Shown: positions 8,273 to 16,260 of the stretch, piece after piece
How the letters are laid out: each line of letters begins with the position of its first letter
Position numbering within the stretch: the stretch's first letter is position 1
Source: Blastococcus saxobsidens DD2
GTDB lineage: Bacteria > Actinomycetota > Actinomycetes > Mycobacteriales > Geodermatophilaceae
DNA: 64,000 bases
Assembly: GCF_000284015.1 (NCBI RefSeq)
Contig: NC_016943.1
Coordinates: 1,343,541-1,407,540, forward strand
Reading direction: 5' to 3'
Notes under the pieces: model-generated
What the model saw: the letters and a program-made list of their open reading frames with translations, nothing else
The model's database searches: none
Told to the model about the DNA's origin: nothing
Position numbers and translations under genes: made by a program

Positions 8273-9482
8273 CAGGCATCCCGACCTTTCCGGCGCGTCC
8301 CAGCAGATCGTCCTGAATCCGCAGGCGCAGGTCGTGCTGGACATGTTCGCCGCAGATCCCGAGGCTGAGGCCGACAGCGGTGTCCCAGTGCACGTCGCGG
8401 CACGGCGTACCCATCTCCGGTCGGTGGAGTGGGTGTCCGGGACGGGAGAGCACGTCGCCGAGGTCATCGACCTCGCCGTCCCCGGCGACGGCGGCCCGGT
8501 CCCGATCCGGATCTACCGACCACAGGGCGCCCGCCCCGGCGCCCTCATGTACCTGCACGGGGGCGGCTGGGTCGTCGGCGGCATCGAATCCTTCGACGCC
8601 GCCTGCCGCGCACTGGCCAATCGATGCCGCCTTCCGGTCGTGAGCGTCGACTACCGCCTAGCCCCGGAGCACCCGTTTCCGGCCGCGATCTCCGACTGCG
8701 TTGCCGTTGCCGAGTGGATCTCCTCGGGCGGTGGCGAGCTGCACGGAGTGCGCGGCCCTCTGGTCGTCGCCGGGGACAGCGCAGGCGGTCACCTGGCGAG
8801 CCTGGTCGCATTCGCCGCCCGTGACGGCGGAGGATCGCCGTCGATCGAGGCCCTGGTGCTCGTCTATCCGATCATCGACGCGACCATGAGCTCGGAGTCC
8901 TTCCGGCGCTACGCCAACGGATACTTCCTCACCGCAGACACCATGCGCTGGTACTGGAGCAGTTTCCTCGGCGCGCGGTACGGATCGGTGGACTCGGACT
9001 TCTCGCCGGCGCATCGGACCGATGTGAGCGGCCTCCCGCGGACCCTGGTGATCACCGCGGAACATGATGTGCTGCGGGATGAGGGGGAGGCCTGGGCCGC
9101 ACGCCTGGGGGAAGCGGGGGTGGATGTCACGCTGCACCGATTCCCAGGCATGATCCACGGATTCTTCCGCTTCGATCGGGTGTGCTCCGCAGCGGGGGAG
9201 GCCTACGACCTGATCGGAAGGTTCGCTTCCGAGCGGCCCCGCGCCACATCGGCACGAGCTCGGGCCATGTCCAGGCTTGCAGGCCGCGTGTACCTGGAAC
9301 GCGGCAAGCCGGTGTCGGTATTGCTGAGCTGGACGGGAAAAGGGCCGCGCAACGTGCTGATCCGCCGCGCGGACGGAACGGAGGTCGTGCGCCCCTTCCG
9401 CGGTCTCCGGCGGCCGCCCGAGGCTGTGACAGCGCCCGAAGATGTGACAGGGATCGATACCGACGGGCGAGCACCGTCATGA
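8265..9482 (+). CDS. Alpha/beta hydrolase, hormone-sensitive-lipase family, with C-terminal extension
   Basis: 405-residue esterase/lactonase-type hydrolase. Seen: oxyanion motif HGGGW at about residue 100, nucleophile GDSAGG at about 170, an acid in ITAEHDVLRDEG and His in PGMIHGF. The hydrolase domain ends near residue 320. The remaining roughly 80 residues form a separate segment, ending in SVLLSWTGKGPRNVLIRR and VVRPFRGLRRP, that resembles a small beta-strand add-on seen in other actinobacterial proteins of unknown role. It overlaps the flavin-reductase gene by 8 bases and the next hydrolase by 4 (ATGA). It probably hydrolyses an ester or lactone made by the upstream monooxygenase (inference). 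Confidence 0.88.
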   Translation: MPNRHPDLSGASQQIVLNPQAQVVLDMFAADPEAEADSGVPVHVAARRTHLRSVEWVSGTGEHVAEVIDLAVPGDGGPVPIRIYRPQGARPGALMYLHGGGWVVGGIESFDAACRALANRCRLPVVSVDYRLAPEHPFPAAISDCVAVAEWISSGGGELHGVRGPLVVAGDSAGGHLASLVAFAARDGGGSPSIEALVLVYPIIDATMSSESFRRYANGYFLTADTMRWYWSSFLGARYGSVDSDFSPAHRTDVSGLPRTLVITAEHDVLRDEGEAWAARLGEAGVDVTLHRFPGMIHGFFRFDRVCSAAGEAYDLIGRFASERPRATSARARAMSRLAGRVYLERGKPVSVLLSWTGKGPRNVLIRRADGTEVVRPFRGLRRPPEAVTAPEDVTGIDTDGRAPS

Positions 9483-10384
9483 CGGCGCCCGTGCCTGTGC
9501 ACCCGGAACCCCCACGTGGGTTCCGTGGCGTCGCCGTCTCGACCCAGGACGGAGTGATTCACGCGGTCGTGGGCGGTAGCGGACCCGCGGTCGTGCTCCT
9601 GCACGGTTGGCCGCAGACCTGGTGGGTGTGGCGACATGTCATGCTCGGCCTCGCCGAGAGTCACACCGTCCTCGCGCCCAACCTGCGCGGAGTCGGAGGA
9701 TCAACCATCACCGCGGGGGGATACGACAAGAAGACCATGGCGGACGACATCGCGACTCTCGTGCTCACCCTCGGGCATGAGCGAGCTGCCGTCGTCGGAC
9801 ACGATATCGGTGGCCAGGTCGCCTATGCGTGTGCCGCGCAGTATCCGGAGCTGGTCAGTCACTTAGTCATCATGTCGGCGCAGGTGCCGGACGCGACGTG
9901 CTTGGACTACCGGCTGTTCGGCGCGCAGCCGTGGAAGTGGTGGTGGGCCCTTCACATGGTCGAGGACGTCGCCGACCGGCTCATCGGGGACAACCTGGCC
10001 TTTTACATCGACCACCGCATCGATCGGCACGATCCCGGTACCAACTACGACACCTCCTCCATCGGCGCGTTCGACCGTGGTGTCTACGTGCGGGCCTATG
10101 CCGCACCCGGCGCACTGACCGCCACCTTGGAGTGGTACCGGCAGTTCCCCATCGACATGGTGGACAACGAGCGGTTCTTCGCGAGTGGCCCGCTCACGAT
10201 TCCGTACCTCGCCCTCGCGGATGCAGCTACACACGCGGAGATGTCGCGCCAGGCGAGCCGGATCGCGGTCCGGCCGCGAGTTCTGCGTGTCCAGCCCAGT
10301 GGGCACTGGATCCCTGAACAGCAACCGGCCGCGGTGCTGATGCATTTTCGGGAATTCGTTACGACGTCGATTGCGGCGGGCTGA
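9479..10384 (+). CDS. Alpha/beta hydrolase, epoxide-hydrolase/haloalkane-dehalogenase-like
   Basis: 301-residue classical alpha/beta hydrolase. HGWPQTWWVWR at about residue 41 is the oxyanion HGxP motif of the epoxide-hydrolase class, and the nucleophile elbow VVGHDIGG carries Asp (GHDIGG), as in epoxide hydrolases and dehalogenases rather than esterases. The catalytic His lies in QPSGHWIPEQQP. The cap region is rich in Trp. The ATG at 9479 overlaps the preceding stop by 4 bases. It is the last gene of the 6.6-10.4 kb operon, and an Asp nucleophile suggests opening of an epoxide or similar bond produced by the oxygenase. Confidence 0.87.
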   Translation: MTAPVPVHPEPPRGFRGVAVSTQDGVIHAVVGGSGPAVVLLHGWPQTWWVWRHVMLGLAESHTVLAPNLRGVGGSTITAGGYDKKTMADDIATLVLTLGHERAAVVGHDIGGQVAYACAAQYPELVSHLVIMSAQVPDATCLDYRLFGAQPWKWWWALHMVEDVADRLIGDNLAFYIDHRIDRHDPGTNYDTSSIGAFDRGVYVRAYAAPGALTATLEWYRQFPIDMVDNERFFASGPLTIPYLALADAATHAEMSRQASRIAVRPRVLRVQPSGHWIPEQQPAAVLMHFREFVTTSIAAG

Positions 10385-10636
10385 CCGGCCAGCGGCATCC
10401 GCCAGGGGCGGCGTCGGCCCAACGCCCTCACGCCGTAACTCAATCGTCTCTGGCCGTCGCCGGATCCGTCATCGACCGCTTGACGGACCAGCGCACCGAC
10501 CGTGAACTGGGCCGAGGCGCCGTTCGGATGCATCAGGCCCGGTCGGAGCCTTGCTATTTGTCGTGGGCGTCGACCAAGACCGCGCCGGCCAGGCGCTGCA
10601 GCGCCGCGGTTGGGAAAGTGTCCCGCGACACCGCGG
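10385..10636. other. Non-coding stretch left of the first tRNA-Gly fragment
   Basis: No convincing gene. The last 19 bases contain GTGTCCCGCGACACCGC (10618-10634), which reappears with one change at 34747-34763 beside the second tRNA-Gly fragment, so the repeated attachment region extends beyond the tRNA sequence. Confidence 0.5.
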
Positions 10637-10686
10637 TGGAGCGGGTGACGGGAATCGAACCCGCACAGTCAGCTTGGAAGGCTTGG
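10637..10686 (-). other. tRNA-Gly(TCC) 3' half, displaced attachment-site copy 1
   Basis: Read on the minus strand this is the anticodon arm (loop with TCC), T arm GCGGGTTCGATTCCCGT, acceptor 3' strand and CCA of a tRNA-Gly. The 5' half is missing: to its right lies integrase-derived sequence instead. A 3' tRNA half is what a tyrosine-integrase element leaves at the end away from the restored tRNA. A nearly identical copy is at 34768-34815 and a diverged one at 60591-60634, the last next to an intact integrase. Confidence 0.75.
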
Positions 10687-10721
10687 TACTCGGGGCGCCA
10701 TCTTGCCTGGTCAGCGTCAAG

Positions 10722-10910
10722 TCAGGCGCGTGCCGTGCCTTCCGCGTGCCTCAGCGCCAAATGTCGGCCGGAGGAGCAGCTTCTGGCTGTAGCGGTCAGC
10801 GGGCAGTCGAGTGCTGCGGTTCGGGGCGCCATTGCTGCCCACGCCGGCCCGGAGGCGCGAGTCCCTGTCGTCCTCCCGGTCCAGGACGGCTCACCGGGCC
10901 GGTCATGAGG
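10722..10910 (-). pseudogene. Relic of a tyrosine integrase 3' end
   Basis: On the minus strand the last codons read ALRHAEGTARA-stop, in register with the ALSQSEGTSST-stop end of the intact integrase at 60673-61806, and at a similar distance from the tRNA fragment. Upstream codons no longer form a recognisable integrase, although the DNA stays similar to the equivalent stretch at 34811-35040. I read it as a decayed integrase gene. The left end is firm, the right end is approximate. Confidence 0.55.
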
Positions 10911-10977
10911 GACGGTGGCCGACGGCATGGCCCACCGCCCCGCGATATCTCTGGTGGGTTCCTCCACCGAGACAGCG

Positions 10978-11307
10978 TCAGTCCGCACAGTCGACCGCGA
11001 CGGCGAGGGCTCCGCAGATCTGCCGCATGCGGGCGTCGGCCAACCGGCCGAGCCGCTCAACGAGGACCGCGACAGAGACGCTCTCGACCGAGTCCATGTT
11101 GACCACGCAGCGGCGGGGTACCGGGTCCTCGCCGGGCTCGAGCCTGACTTCGCTGACGAGTCCGCGGATGGTGGTGGTGCATGGTGCGACGAGTGCGCGC
11201 CGGTGTCGGGGGATCACGGCGTCGCGGGAGAGGACGACGACCGGGCGGCGCCCGATCTCGGCCATCTCGCACCACCAGACCTCGCCCCGCGCGGGCAGCG
11301 TAGTCAC
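10978..11307 (-). CDS. MazF/PemK-like endoribonuclease toxin
   Basis: 109-residue protein with the MazF-family opening [21 protein letters not shown], then a [11 protein letters not shown] strand and a C-terminal [13 protein letters not shown] helix. The length is normal for the family, which cuts mRNA at short sites. The GTG start at 11307 overlaps the antitoxin stop (GTGA), the standard arrangement of type II toxin-antitoxin pairs. It lies just inside the first tRNA-Gly attachment copy, where such modules often stabilise an island. Activity is not shown by sequence. Confidence 0.87.
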   Translation of the reverse strand: MTTLPARGEVWWCEMAEIGRRPVVVLSRDAVIPRHRRALVAPCTTTIRGLVSEVRLEPGEDPVPRRCVVNMDSVESVSVAVLVERLGRLADARMRQICGALAVAVDCAD

Positions 11308-11540
11308 GACCGTGCGGTGGCTTCGCGGAACGACGCCAGGTCACCCCACTCGTCTGGTTCGTCGAGCGGGTGTTCGTCGTAGGCGGTGTAGCTCGCCTCG
11401 ACTTCGGCTGAACGGTGGCGCGCCACCAGCGCGCGGAGCGCCTCATCGATCATGGCGGCGTCGGTGTCACCGACTCGCACACGTCGAGCGGCTTGGAGCA
11501 GATCTTCGTCGACCGTAGTGCTGAGCCGTGTTCTACTCAT
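11304..11540 (-). CDS. Ribbon-helix-helix antitoxin partner of MazF-like toxin
   Basis: 78-residue acidic protein beginning [20 protein letters not shown], a ribbon-helix-helix DNA-binding fold, followed by an acidic C-terminal tail ([16 protein letters not shown]) of the kind that wraps a toxin. I chose the ATG at 11540; the longer frame upstream has no antitoxin features. It is first in a two-gene operon with the toxin (4-base overlap) and is expected to repress its own promoter. Confidence 0.82.
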   Translation of the reverse strand: MSRTRLSTTVDEDLLQAARRVRVGDTDAAMIDEALRALVARHRSAEVEASYTAYDEHPLDEPDEWGDLASFREATARS

Positions 11541-11709
11541 GCCACAATCATGCCACGGCATTGCCCTGCGAGGTGCTCCGAGGTCATGACGTCGGCCGGC
11601 GGTGCCGCCCGCCCGAATGCGGCCCTGGCGCAGCGGTCCTCGCACCAATCTGGCCGGGCCGGGATTCGGCGGAAGCCTTCGCTGGCGAAGCCATCAAGCG
11701 ATGGTTCGG

Positions 11710-12375
11710 TCACAGGACTGCGGCAGCGGTTCGGTGAATGTGCGCCTGCGCCGCCGTGGCTGCGGCCTCCGGGTCGCGGCGAGTTATTGCGTCGACGATG
11801 GCGCGGTGTTCCGCGATCACGTTTTCGTGCCGGCGCGGCAGGGACAGCGCTTCGTAGCCGATCAGCCACATGGCCCCGCGAAGACTGACCAGCGTGTCGT
11901 GCGTTCGTTCCAGCCCCAGCATCTCCGGTTGGAGGAGGTGGAATCGTTCGTCGAGAGAGAGAAAGGCAGACTCCTGCCCAACACTTCCCAGGTGTTCTTG
12001 AGCGTCGATGAGCTCGCGAAGGCGGCGAACCTGCTGTGAGCTCGCGGCCGCGGCGAGTCGACGGGCGGCGTAGCCCTCCAGGAGCGATCTCAGGTCGAAG
12101 ATCTCCTGACGTTCCTCTGCCGAGAGCGTGCGGAGTCGAAAACCCCGCTGGGACTCGATGACGATCAGGCCCTCACGGCTCAGCGACAGAACCGCCTCGC
12201 GGACCGGCGTCCGTGACATACCTAGCGTCTCGGCGAGCTCGTTCTCCGAGTAGAGGACGTCCTGCCGGATCGCGCCGTCGCGGATCGCCTGGTGCAGTTG
12301 CAGATATGCCCGCCGCGCCAGCGTCGGAGGCCGCTCCACAAGCGGGATACCGCTCAGCTTTTCCACGGCTCCCAT
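11710..12375 (-). CDS. GntR-family (FCD) transcriptional regulator
   Basis: 221 residues. The N-terminal winged helix-turn-helix runs about residues 20-80 (ENELAETLGMSRTPVREAVLSLSREGL is the GntR signature region). The C-terminal FCD helical domain starts with the usual FDLRSLLEGYAARRLA and has His-containing ligand positions (RFHLL, AEHRAIVDA). FadR-type regulators sense organic acids or similar effectors. It is divergent from the NTF2-hydrolase-nitrilase operon at 12448, with 72 bases between, so it most likely controls that operon. Confidence 0.92.
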   Translation of the reverse strand: MGAVEKLSGIPLVERPPTLARRAYLQLHQAIRDGAIRQDVLYSENELAETLGMSRTPVREAVLSLSREGLIVIESQRGFRLRTLSAEERQEIFDLRSLLEGYAARRLAAAASSQQVRRLRELIDAQEHLGSVGQESAFLSLDERFHLLQPEMLGLERTHDTLVSLRGAMWLIGYEALSLPRRHENVIAEHRAIVDAITRRDPEAAATAAQAHIHRTAAAVL

Positions 12376-12447
12376 GCTACAGGACTTGCATGTTGAGTAC
12401 TAGAATACTAGCGTTCTACCGGTCACCCCAACTCGCAAGGAGCGCTC
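12376..12447. promoter_or_regulatory. Divergent promoter/operator region
   Basis: The 72 bases between the GntR gene and the NTF2-like gene are markedly AT-richer than their surroundings and hold AGTACTAGAATACT, an imperfect palindrome with the direct repeat ACTAG-AAT-ACTAG, a plausible GntR site. A ribosome-binding site AAGGAG precedes the ATG at 12448. Confidence 0.5.
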
Positions 12448-12882
12448 ATGTCTCTCTCCCACGACGACAAGCTGGCCATCCAGGAGCTGTCGAACTCCCA
12501 CACGAGGCACCTCGACAACCACGACGTCGAGGCCTGGGCCGGCTGCTGGGTACCCGACGGGCAGTTCATCGCCACGTACGGCACCTTCACCGGTCACGAC
12601 GCGATCAAGGAGTTCATCCGCGGCCACATCGCGGCCGGCAAGGAGGACGGCGCCCGTCACGTGATGACGAACTACGTTATCGAGGGCGACGGAGACCAGG
12701 CCACCGTCTACTGCCTCGTCGTCAAGCTCCAGGTCGAGGAGCCGCCGTTCATCATCGCCAGCGGCGTCTACAACGACGTCGTCGTCCGCACCTCGGACGG
12801 CTGGAAGTTCCAGTCCCGGCAGCTCGATGTGGACAAGGGTGTCTTCGCCCGCGCCGAGCAGGCCGCCGGTGCGTTGCGGTGA
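12448..12882 (+). CDS. NTF2-like / SnoaL-type protein
   Basis: 144-residue cone-shaped NTF2 fold of the SnoaL_4 type: an N-terminal helix pair (LAIQELSNSHTRHLDNHDVEAW), then WVPDGQF, the ARHVMTNYVIEGDGDQA strand pair and a C-terminal WKFQSRQLDVD. Members are small hydrolases, isomerases, dehydratases or accessory beta-subunits, so the reaction is not predictable. It is the first gene of the operon controlled from the GntR intergenic region, and overlaps the next gene by 4 bases (GTGA). Confidence 0.85.
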   Translation: MSLSHDDKLAIQELSNSHTRHLDNHDVEAWAGCWVPDGQFIATYGTFTGHDAIKEFIRGHIAAGKEDGARHVMTNYVIEGDGDQATVYCLVVKLQVEEPPFIIASGVYNDVVVRTSDGWKFQSRQLDVDKGVFARAEQAAGALR

Positions 12883-13634
12883 GTGAGCTCCGCGCGGAAC
12901 GCTGGGGCGATGCCGGCCCGACCGTCGTCCTCGTCCACGGCAGCCTCAGCTCGGCTGCCGCAGCCTTCGGGGAGCAGCAGGTGCTCGCCGACCGGTACCG
13001 GCTGATCGCGCCGTACCGGCGCGGCTACAGCCCGAGCCCGGCGACCGACCGGATCGATCCCGACCGGGACGCCGAGGACATCCTCGAACTCCTCGGTGAC
13101 GGGGCTCATCTGGTCGGCACGTCGATGGGCGGTGTCGTGGCCATGCGCGCCGCTGCGCTGGCGCCGGAGAAGGTGTGGTCGCTGACGGTCATTGAGCCGC
13201 CCGCACTGCCGAACGCGGCCGGCCACTCGGAGGCGGACGCGCTGATCGATGGCCTCCGCACCCACTGGGAGCAGAACGGCGACGCGGACCTGGAGACCTT
13301 CGTCGACGGGTTCCTGAAGGTCCTCGGCGTTTCGATGCAGTTGCCGTCGCCGCTACCGCCTCCGCTCGCGGAAGCGGTGGGCAACCTGAAGACCGAACGG
13401 CCGTGGGAAACCGGCGTTCCGCTGGAGAAGCTGGCCGCGGCACCCTTCCCGAAGCTGGTCGTCACCGGTGGTGGAACCCCGGGGTTCGAAGACGTCGCCG
13501 ACGTGCTCGCCGAGAAGCTCCCGGGCAAGCGCGTGCTGTTCGACGGGAGCCCACACGCCGTGCAGCGCATCGGCGAGCGGTTCAACAACGAGCTGCGGAA
13601 TTTCCTCTCCTCGGCCGGTGATCACGCGAAGTGA
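12879..13634 (+). CDS. Alpha/beta hydrolase
   Basis: 251-residue small alpha/beta hydrolase. Seen: VLVHGSLSS oxyanion loop near residue 19, nucleophile elbow VGTSMGG (Ser) near residue 80, a C-terminal GGTPGFED and DGSPHAVQR with the expected His. The cap domain is short. The GTG start overlaps the upstream stop, and the stop region overlaps the nitrilase start by 4 bases. It is probably one of the ring-opening or ester/amide-hydrolysis steps of the same pathway; the substrate is unknown. Confidence 0.87.
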   Translation: MSELRAERWGDAGPTVVLVHGSLSSAAAAFGEQQVLADRYRLIAPYRRGYSPSPATDRIDPDRDAEDILELLGDGAHLVGTSMGGVVAMRAAALAPEKVWSLTVIEPPALPNAAGHSEADALIDGLRTHWEQNGDADLETFVDGFLKVLGVSMQLPSPLPPPLAEAVGNLKTERPWETGVPLEKLAAAPFPKLVVTGGGTPGFEDVADVLAEKLPGKRVLFDGSPHAVQRIGERFNNELRNFLSSAGDHAK

Positions 13635-14227
13635 GAACAGCCCTTGTGCAGGTGGCCAGCCCCGCTGGGGAGCCGGTCGCTGAGCGGCGCCGTCGGGTTG
13701 GGGACATGGTCGCCGATGCGGCGGGGGCGGACCTCGTGGTTCTTCCGGAGCTGTGGCTGCCGGGGTACTTCGCCTTCGACTCCTACGCCGACCTGGCCGA
13801 ACCGCTCCACGGCGACACCGTTGAGGCGGCCCGTGAGTGGGCCCGTCGGTTGGGCTGCCACCTGCACATGGGCAGCGTCCTCGAACGTGACGAGCTGGGT
13901 CACCTGCACAACACGGCGGTGATGATCGGGCCCGGCGGGGACATCCTGCACACCTACCGGAAGATCCACGTCTTCGGTTACAAGTCACGCGAGGCCGAAT
14001 TGCTCACGCCTGGCGAGCAGGTCAGCGCCGTCACCACAGGACTGGGTCGGCTGGGTACCACCACGTGCTACGACCTGCGCTTTCCGGAGCTGTACCGCGG
14101 TCTCGTCGACGACGGCGCCGAGACGATCGTGGTGTGCTCGGCGTGGCCCGCCGCCCGACTCGCGCACTGGCGACTGTTCACGTCCGCCCGAGCGGTCGAG
14201 GAGCAGGTCGTGCTCATCGCCTGCAAC
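13631..14227 (+). pseudogene. Nitrilase/amidase family gene, 5' part, interrupted by transposon
   Basis: Codons 1-199 of a carbon-nitrogen hydrolase with the catalytic set E40 (VVLPELW), K111 (YRKIHVFG) and C146 (TTTCYDLRFPE). After codon 199 (Asn in LIACN) the frame runs into the left end of an insertion element and stops at 14287. The remaining codons are at 23936-24163. Removing 14228-23935 (transposon plus one 8-bp duplication) joins the parts in frame to a normal 274-residue enzyme. As it stands the protein lacks its C-terminal quarter and should be inactive. The GTG start overlaps the hydrolase stop. Confidence 0.9.
14220..14227. repeat. 8-bp target-site duplication, left copy
   Basis: CCTGCAAC immediately outside the left end of the composite transposon; the same eight bases lie immediately outside the right end at 23928-23935. 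IS256-family elements make 8-9 bp duplications. The inner flanks of the two element copies do not match this sequence or each other. Confidence 0.88.
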
Positions 14228-15691
14228 GAGGTTGTCCCGGGTCTCGTAGAAGTTGAGGTGGCGGTCCCCCGCCCGCACCGGCCGTGAGGTAGGTGTTGGG
14301 CGTCCGCCAAGACACCACTTCGAGCAGGGGACCGCCGTGACCAAGAAGTACCAGAAGGACAAGATCGACACGCCTACCGGCGACGGAGTCGTCGTGCCGG
14401 AGCGGGTGAATGTGGCGATGGCCGAGATCGCCGGCACGATGCGTGAGGGCCTGCTCGCCCTCGCGGTCGGCGCCGGCCTGCAGGTGATGCAGGCGCTGAT
14501 GGAGGCCGACGTGACCGGGATGGCCGGGCCGAAGGGCAAGCACGATGCCGGTCGGACCGCGGTCCGGCACGGCTCCGAGCGCGGGTCGGTGACCCTGGGC
14601 GGGCGGCGGGTGCCAGTGAGCCGTCCGCGGGTGCGCGCCGCTGACGGCTCCGGCGAGCTGTCCGTGCCCACCTACGAGCTGTTCAGCGGCACCGAGATCC
14701 TCGGGTCGATGGCGATGGAGCGGATGCTGGCCGGCCTGTCCACCCGCCGCTACCGGGTTGGCCTGGAACCGGTCGGCGACCACGTCAGCGCGGCGGCGAA
14801 GGCGACGAGCAAGTCGGCGGTGTCCCGGAAGTTCGTGGCGATGACCGAGACCGCCCTGGCCGAGCTGCTTGCCGCGGACCTGTCCGCATTGGACCTGGTC
14901 GCGCTGATGGTCGACGGGGTGCACTTCGGCGAATCCTGCTGCGTCGTCGCGCTGGGCATCGACTCCGAGGGGGTCAAGCACCCCCTCGCCCTGGTCGAGG
15001 GGGCGACGGAGAACGCCACGGTGGTCACCGACCTGCTGGTCGGCCTGCGCGATCGGGGGCTGGACGTGAGCCGGCCGATCCTGGTCGGCATCGACGGGGC
15101 GAAGGCGCTGCGCAAGGCCGTGGTCGACGTCTTCGACCACCCGGTGATCCAGCGCTGCCAATTGCACAAGATCCGAAACGTTCAGGACCGACTACCGCAG
15201 CGGCTACGCGGCCCGGTCGGCACGAAGATGCGCGCGGCCTACCACGCCGACTCGGCGCTAGAGGCCGAGGCGGCGCTGACCGGGCTGGCCCGGGAGCTGG
15301 ACAAGACCCACCCGAGCGCGGCTGCCAGCCTGCGCGAAGGCCTGCACGAGACGCTGACCGTGCTGCGCCTGGGGGTGCCGCCCACGCTGGCCCGCACGCT
15401 GCGCTCGACCAACGCGATCGAGTCGATGATCTCCATCTGTCGTGATCACGCCCGCAACGTCAAGCGCTGGCGGGACGGGCAGATGGCCCTGCGCTGGTGC
15501 GCCGCCGGCATGGTCGAGGCCGGCAAGCAGTTCCGCCGGGTCAACGGCCACCTGCACCTGGCGAAGCTGCGCGCCGCGCTCGACGCCGAGATCACCGGAA
15601 CTGTCACACCCGCCGTGCATGATGAGGAGGTCGTCGCAGCCTGACGCACAACGGGCCGCCACCGAAGTTCTACGGAACTCGGGACATCCTC
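14228..15691 (+). mobile_element. IS256-family insertion sequence, left copy
   Basis: 1,464 bp. Imperfect terminal inverted repeats: the left end starts GAGGTTGTCCCGGGT and the right end, read inward on the minus strand, starts GAGGATGTCCCGAGT; similarity continues for about 35 bases to a shared GGTGGCGG. It has one transposase gene. I could find no difference from the right copy, which implies recent duplication. Confidence 0.88.
14337..15644 (+). CDS. IS256-family (mutator-type) transposase, copy 1
   Basis: 435-residue DDE transposase. First catalytic Asp in LVALMVDGVHF, second in ILVGIDGAKALRKAV, and Glu in RSTNAIESMISICRDH, the strongly conserved C-terminal signature of the family. A Cys/His pair CQLHKIRNV follows the second Asp, as usual. 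The GTG at 14337 with AGGGGACC upstream is the likely start; an in-frame ATG at 14253 lies inside the terminal repeat region. Length is typical. The gene appears intact. Confidence 0.92.
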   Translation: MTKKYQKDKIDTPTGDGVVVPERVNVAMAEIAGTMREGLLALAVGAGLQVMQALMEADVTGMAGPKGKHDAGRTAVRHGSERGSVTLGGRRVPVSRPRVRAADGSGELSVPTYELFSGTEILGSMAMERMLAGLSTRRYRVGLEPVGDHVSAAAKATSKSAVSRKFVAMTETALAELLAADLSALDLVALMVDGVHFGESCCVVALGIDSEGVKHPLALVEGATENATVVTDLLVGLRDRGLDVSRPILVGIDGAKALRKAVVDVFDHPVIQRCQLHKIRNVQDRLPQRLRGPVGTKMRAAYHADSALEAEAALTGLARELDKTHPSAAASLREGLHETLTVLRLGVPPTLARTLRSTNAIESMISICRDHARNVKRWRDGQMALRWCAAGMVEAGKQFRRVNGHLHLAKLRAALDAEITGTVTPAVHDEEVVAA

Positions 15692-16102
15692 GGGCGGGCA
15701 AGTCGCGGTCGTAGACCCGCCCGTCGTCAAGCTGGCCGACGAGCTCGCCGAGCAGTCTCGGCCACTCGCGGCGAGTGGGCGCGAGAGGTACCTGGACCTC
15801 GACGCACCGCTCGACGAGCTCCACCGCGGAAAGTCCAGAGGCAGCGGCCCTGGTCTGCTCCCAGGCCCGGTGCCGGCAGGTGGCCGAGCACCACTTCGGG
15901 ATGGGCCCCGGCTGCGCGGAGTGATTGGCCCACCGCACCACCCGCAGGCCGAAGCGGCGGTCCGGCGATCTCGCCCCTCGACGCCGGAGCCCGCCTTCGG
16001 CGAGCCGGCCTCCCTCATGGATATGGGCTGAGCTTGCTGACGCCTTTGCCGCTCGCGCTCCTGCCGTCGGGCTCGGTACTCGGGGCTGCCGCTGGTTCCC
16101 AT
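15692..16102 (-). pseudogene. CxxC zinc-ribbon-type gene, frameshifted and cut by the insertion sequence
   Basis: On the minus strand an ATG at 16102 begins MGTSGSPEYRARRQERERQ, a basic Arg-rich N-terminus, and reaches ACGWCGGPI (CxxC) near 15930. The matching second half, PIPKWCSATCRHRAWEQTR (CxxxC), is in the neighbouring frame, so one base seems to be missing around 15905-15920. It then reads on to the insertion-sequence junction at 15692, where the gene is cut. Small CxxC...CxxxC proteins of this look are common in actinobacteria and are thought to bind zinc; the function is unknown. Confidence 0.5.
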
Positions 16103-16124
16103 GTCGTCAAGGCTCCGGACGGGT

Positions 16125-16149
16125 CTCCAGAAACCCGTCACCACGCGTT
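16125..16149. repeat. 25-bp imperfect direct repeat, copy 1
   Basis: CTCCAGAAACCCGTCACCACGCGTT matches the sequence at 20365-20390 with one gap and two substitutions, in the same orientation. The pair brackets the recombinase trio and the kinase gene. Possible recombination end or regulatory element; unproven. Confidence 0.4.
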
Positions 16150-16260
16150 CGGTATCGGTGGAGGCGCATATCGGAACCACCTCCTATTGCCCGTCTCCGG
16201 TCGGCTCCGCCGACGACGGCGGGGAGGGAGCCTGGTCGTCGGTGGGAGAGCGTCGTGGTG

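Noticed and set aside
14253-14336. Longer transposase start at ATG 14253 (and 22489)
   Set aside because: The extra 28 codons lie in the terminal-repeat region; GTG 14337 with AGGGGACC upstream matches the family N-terminus.
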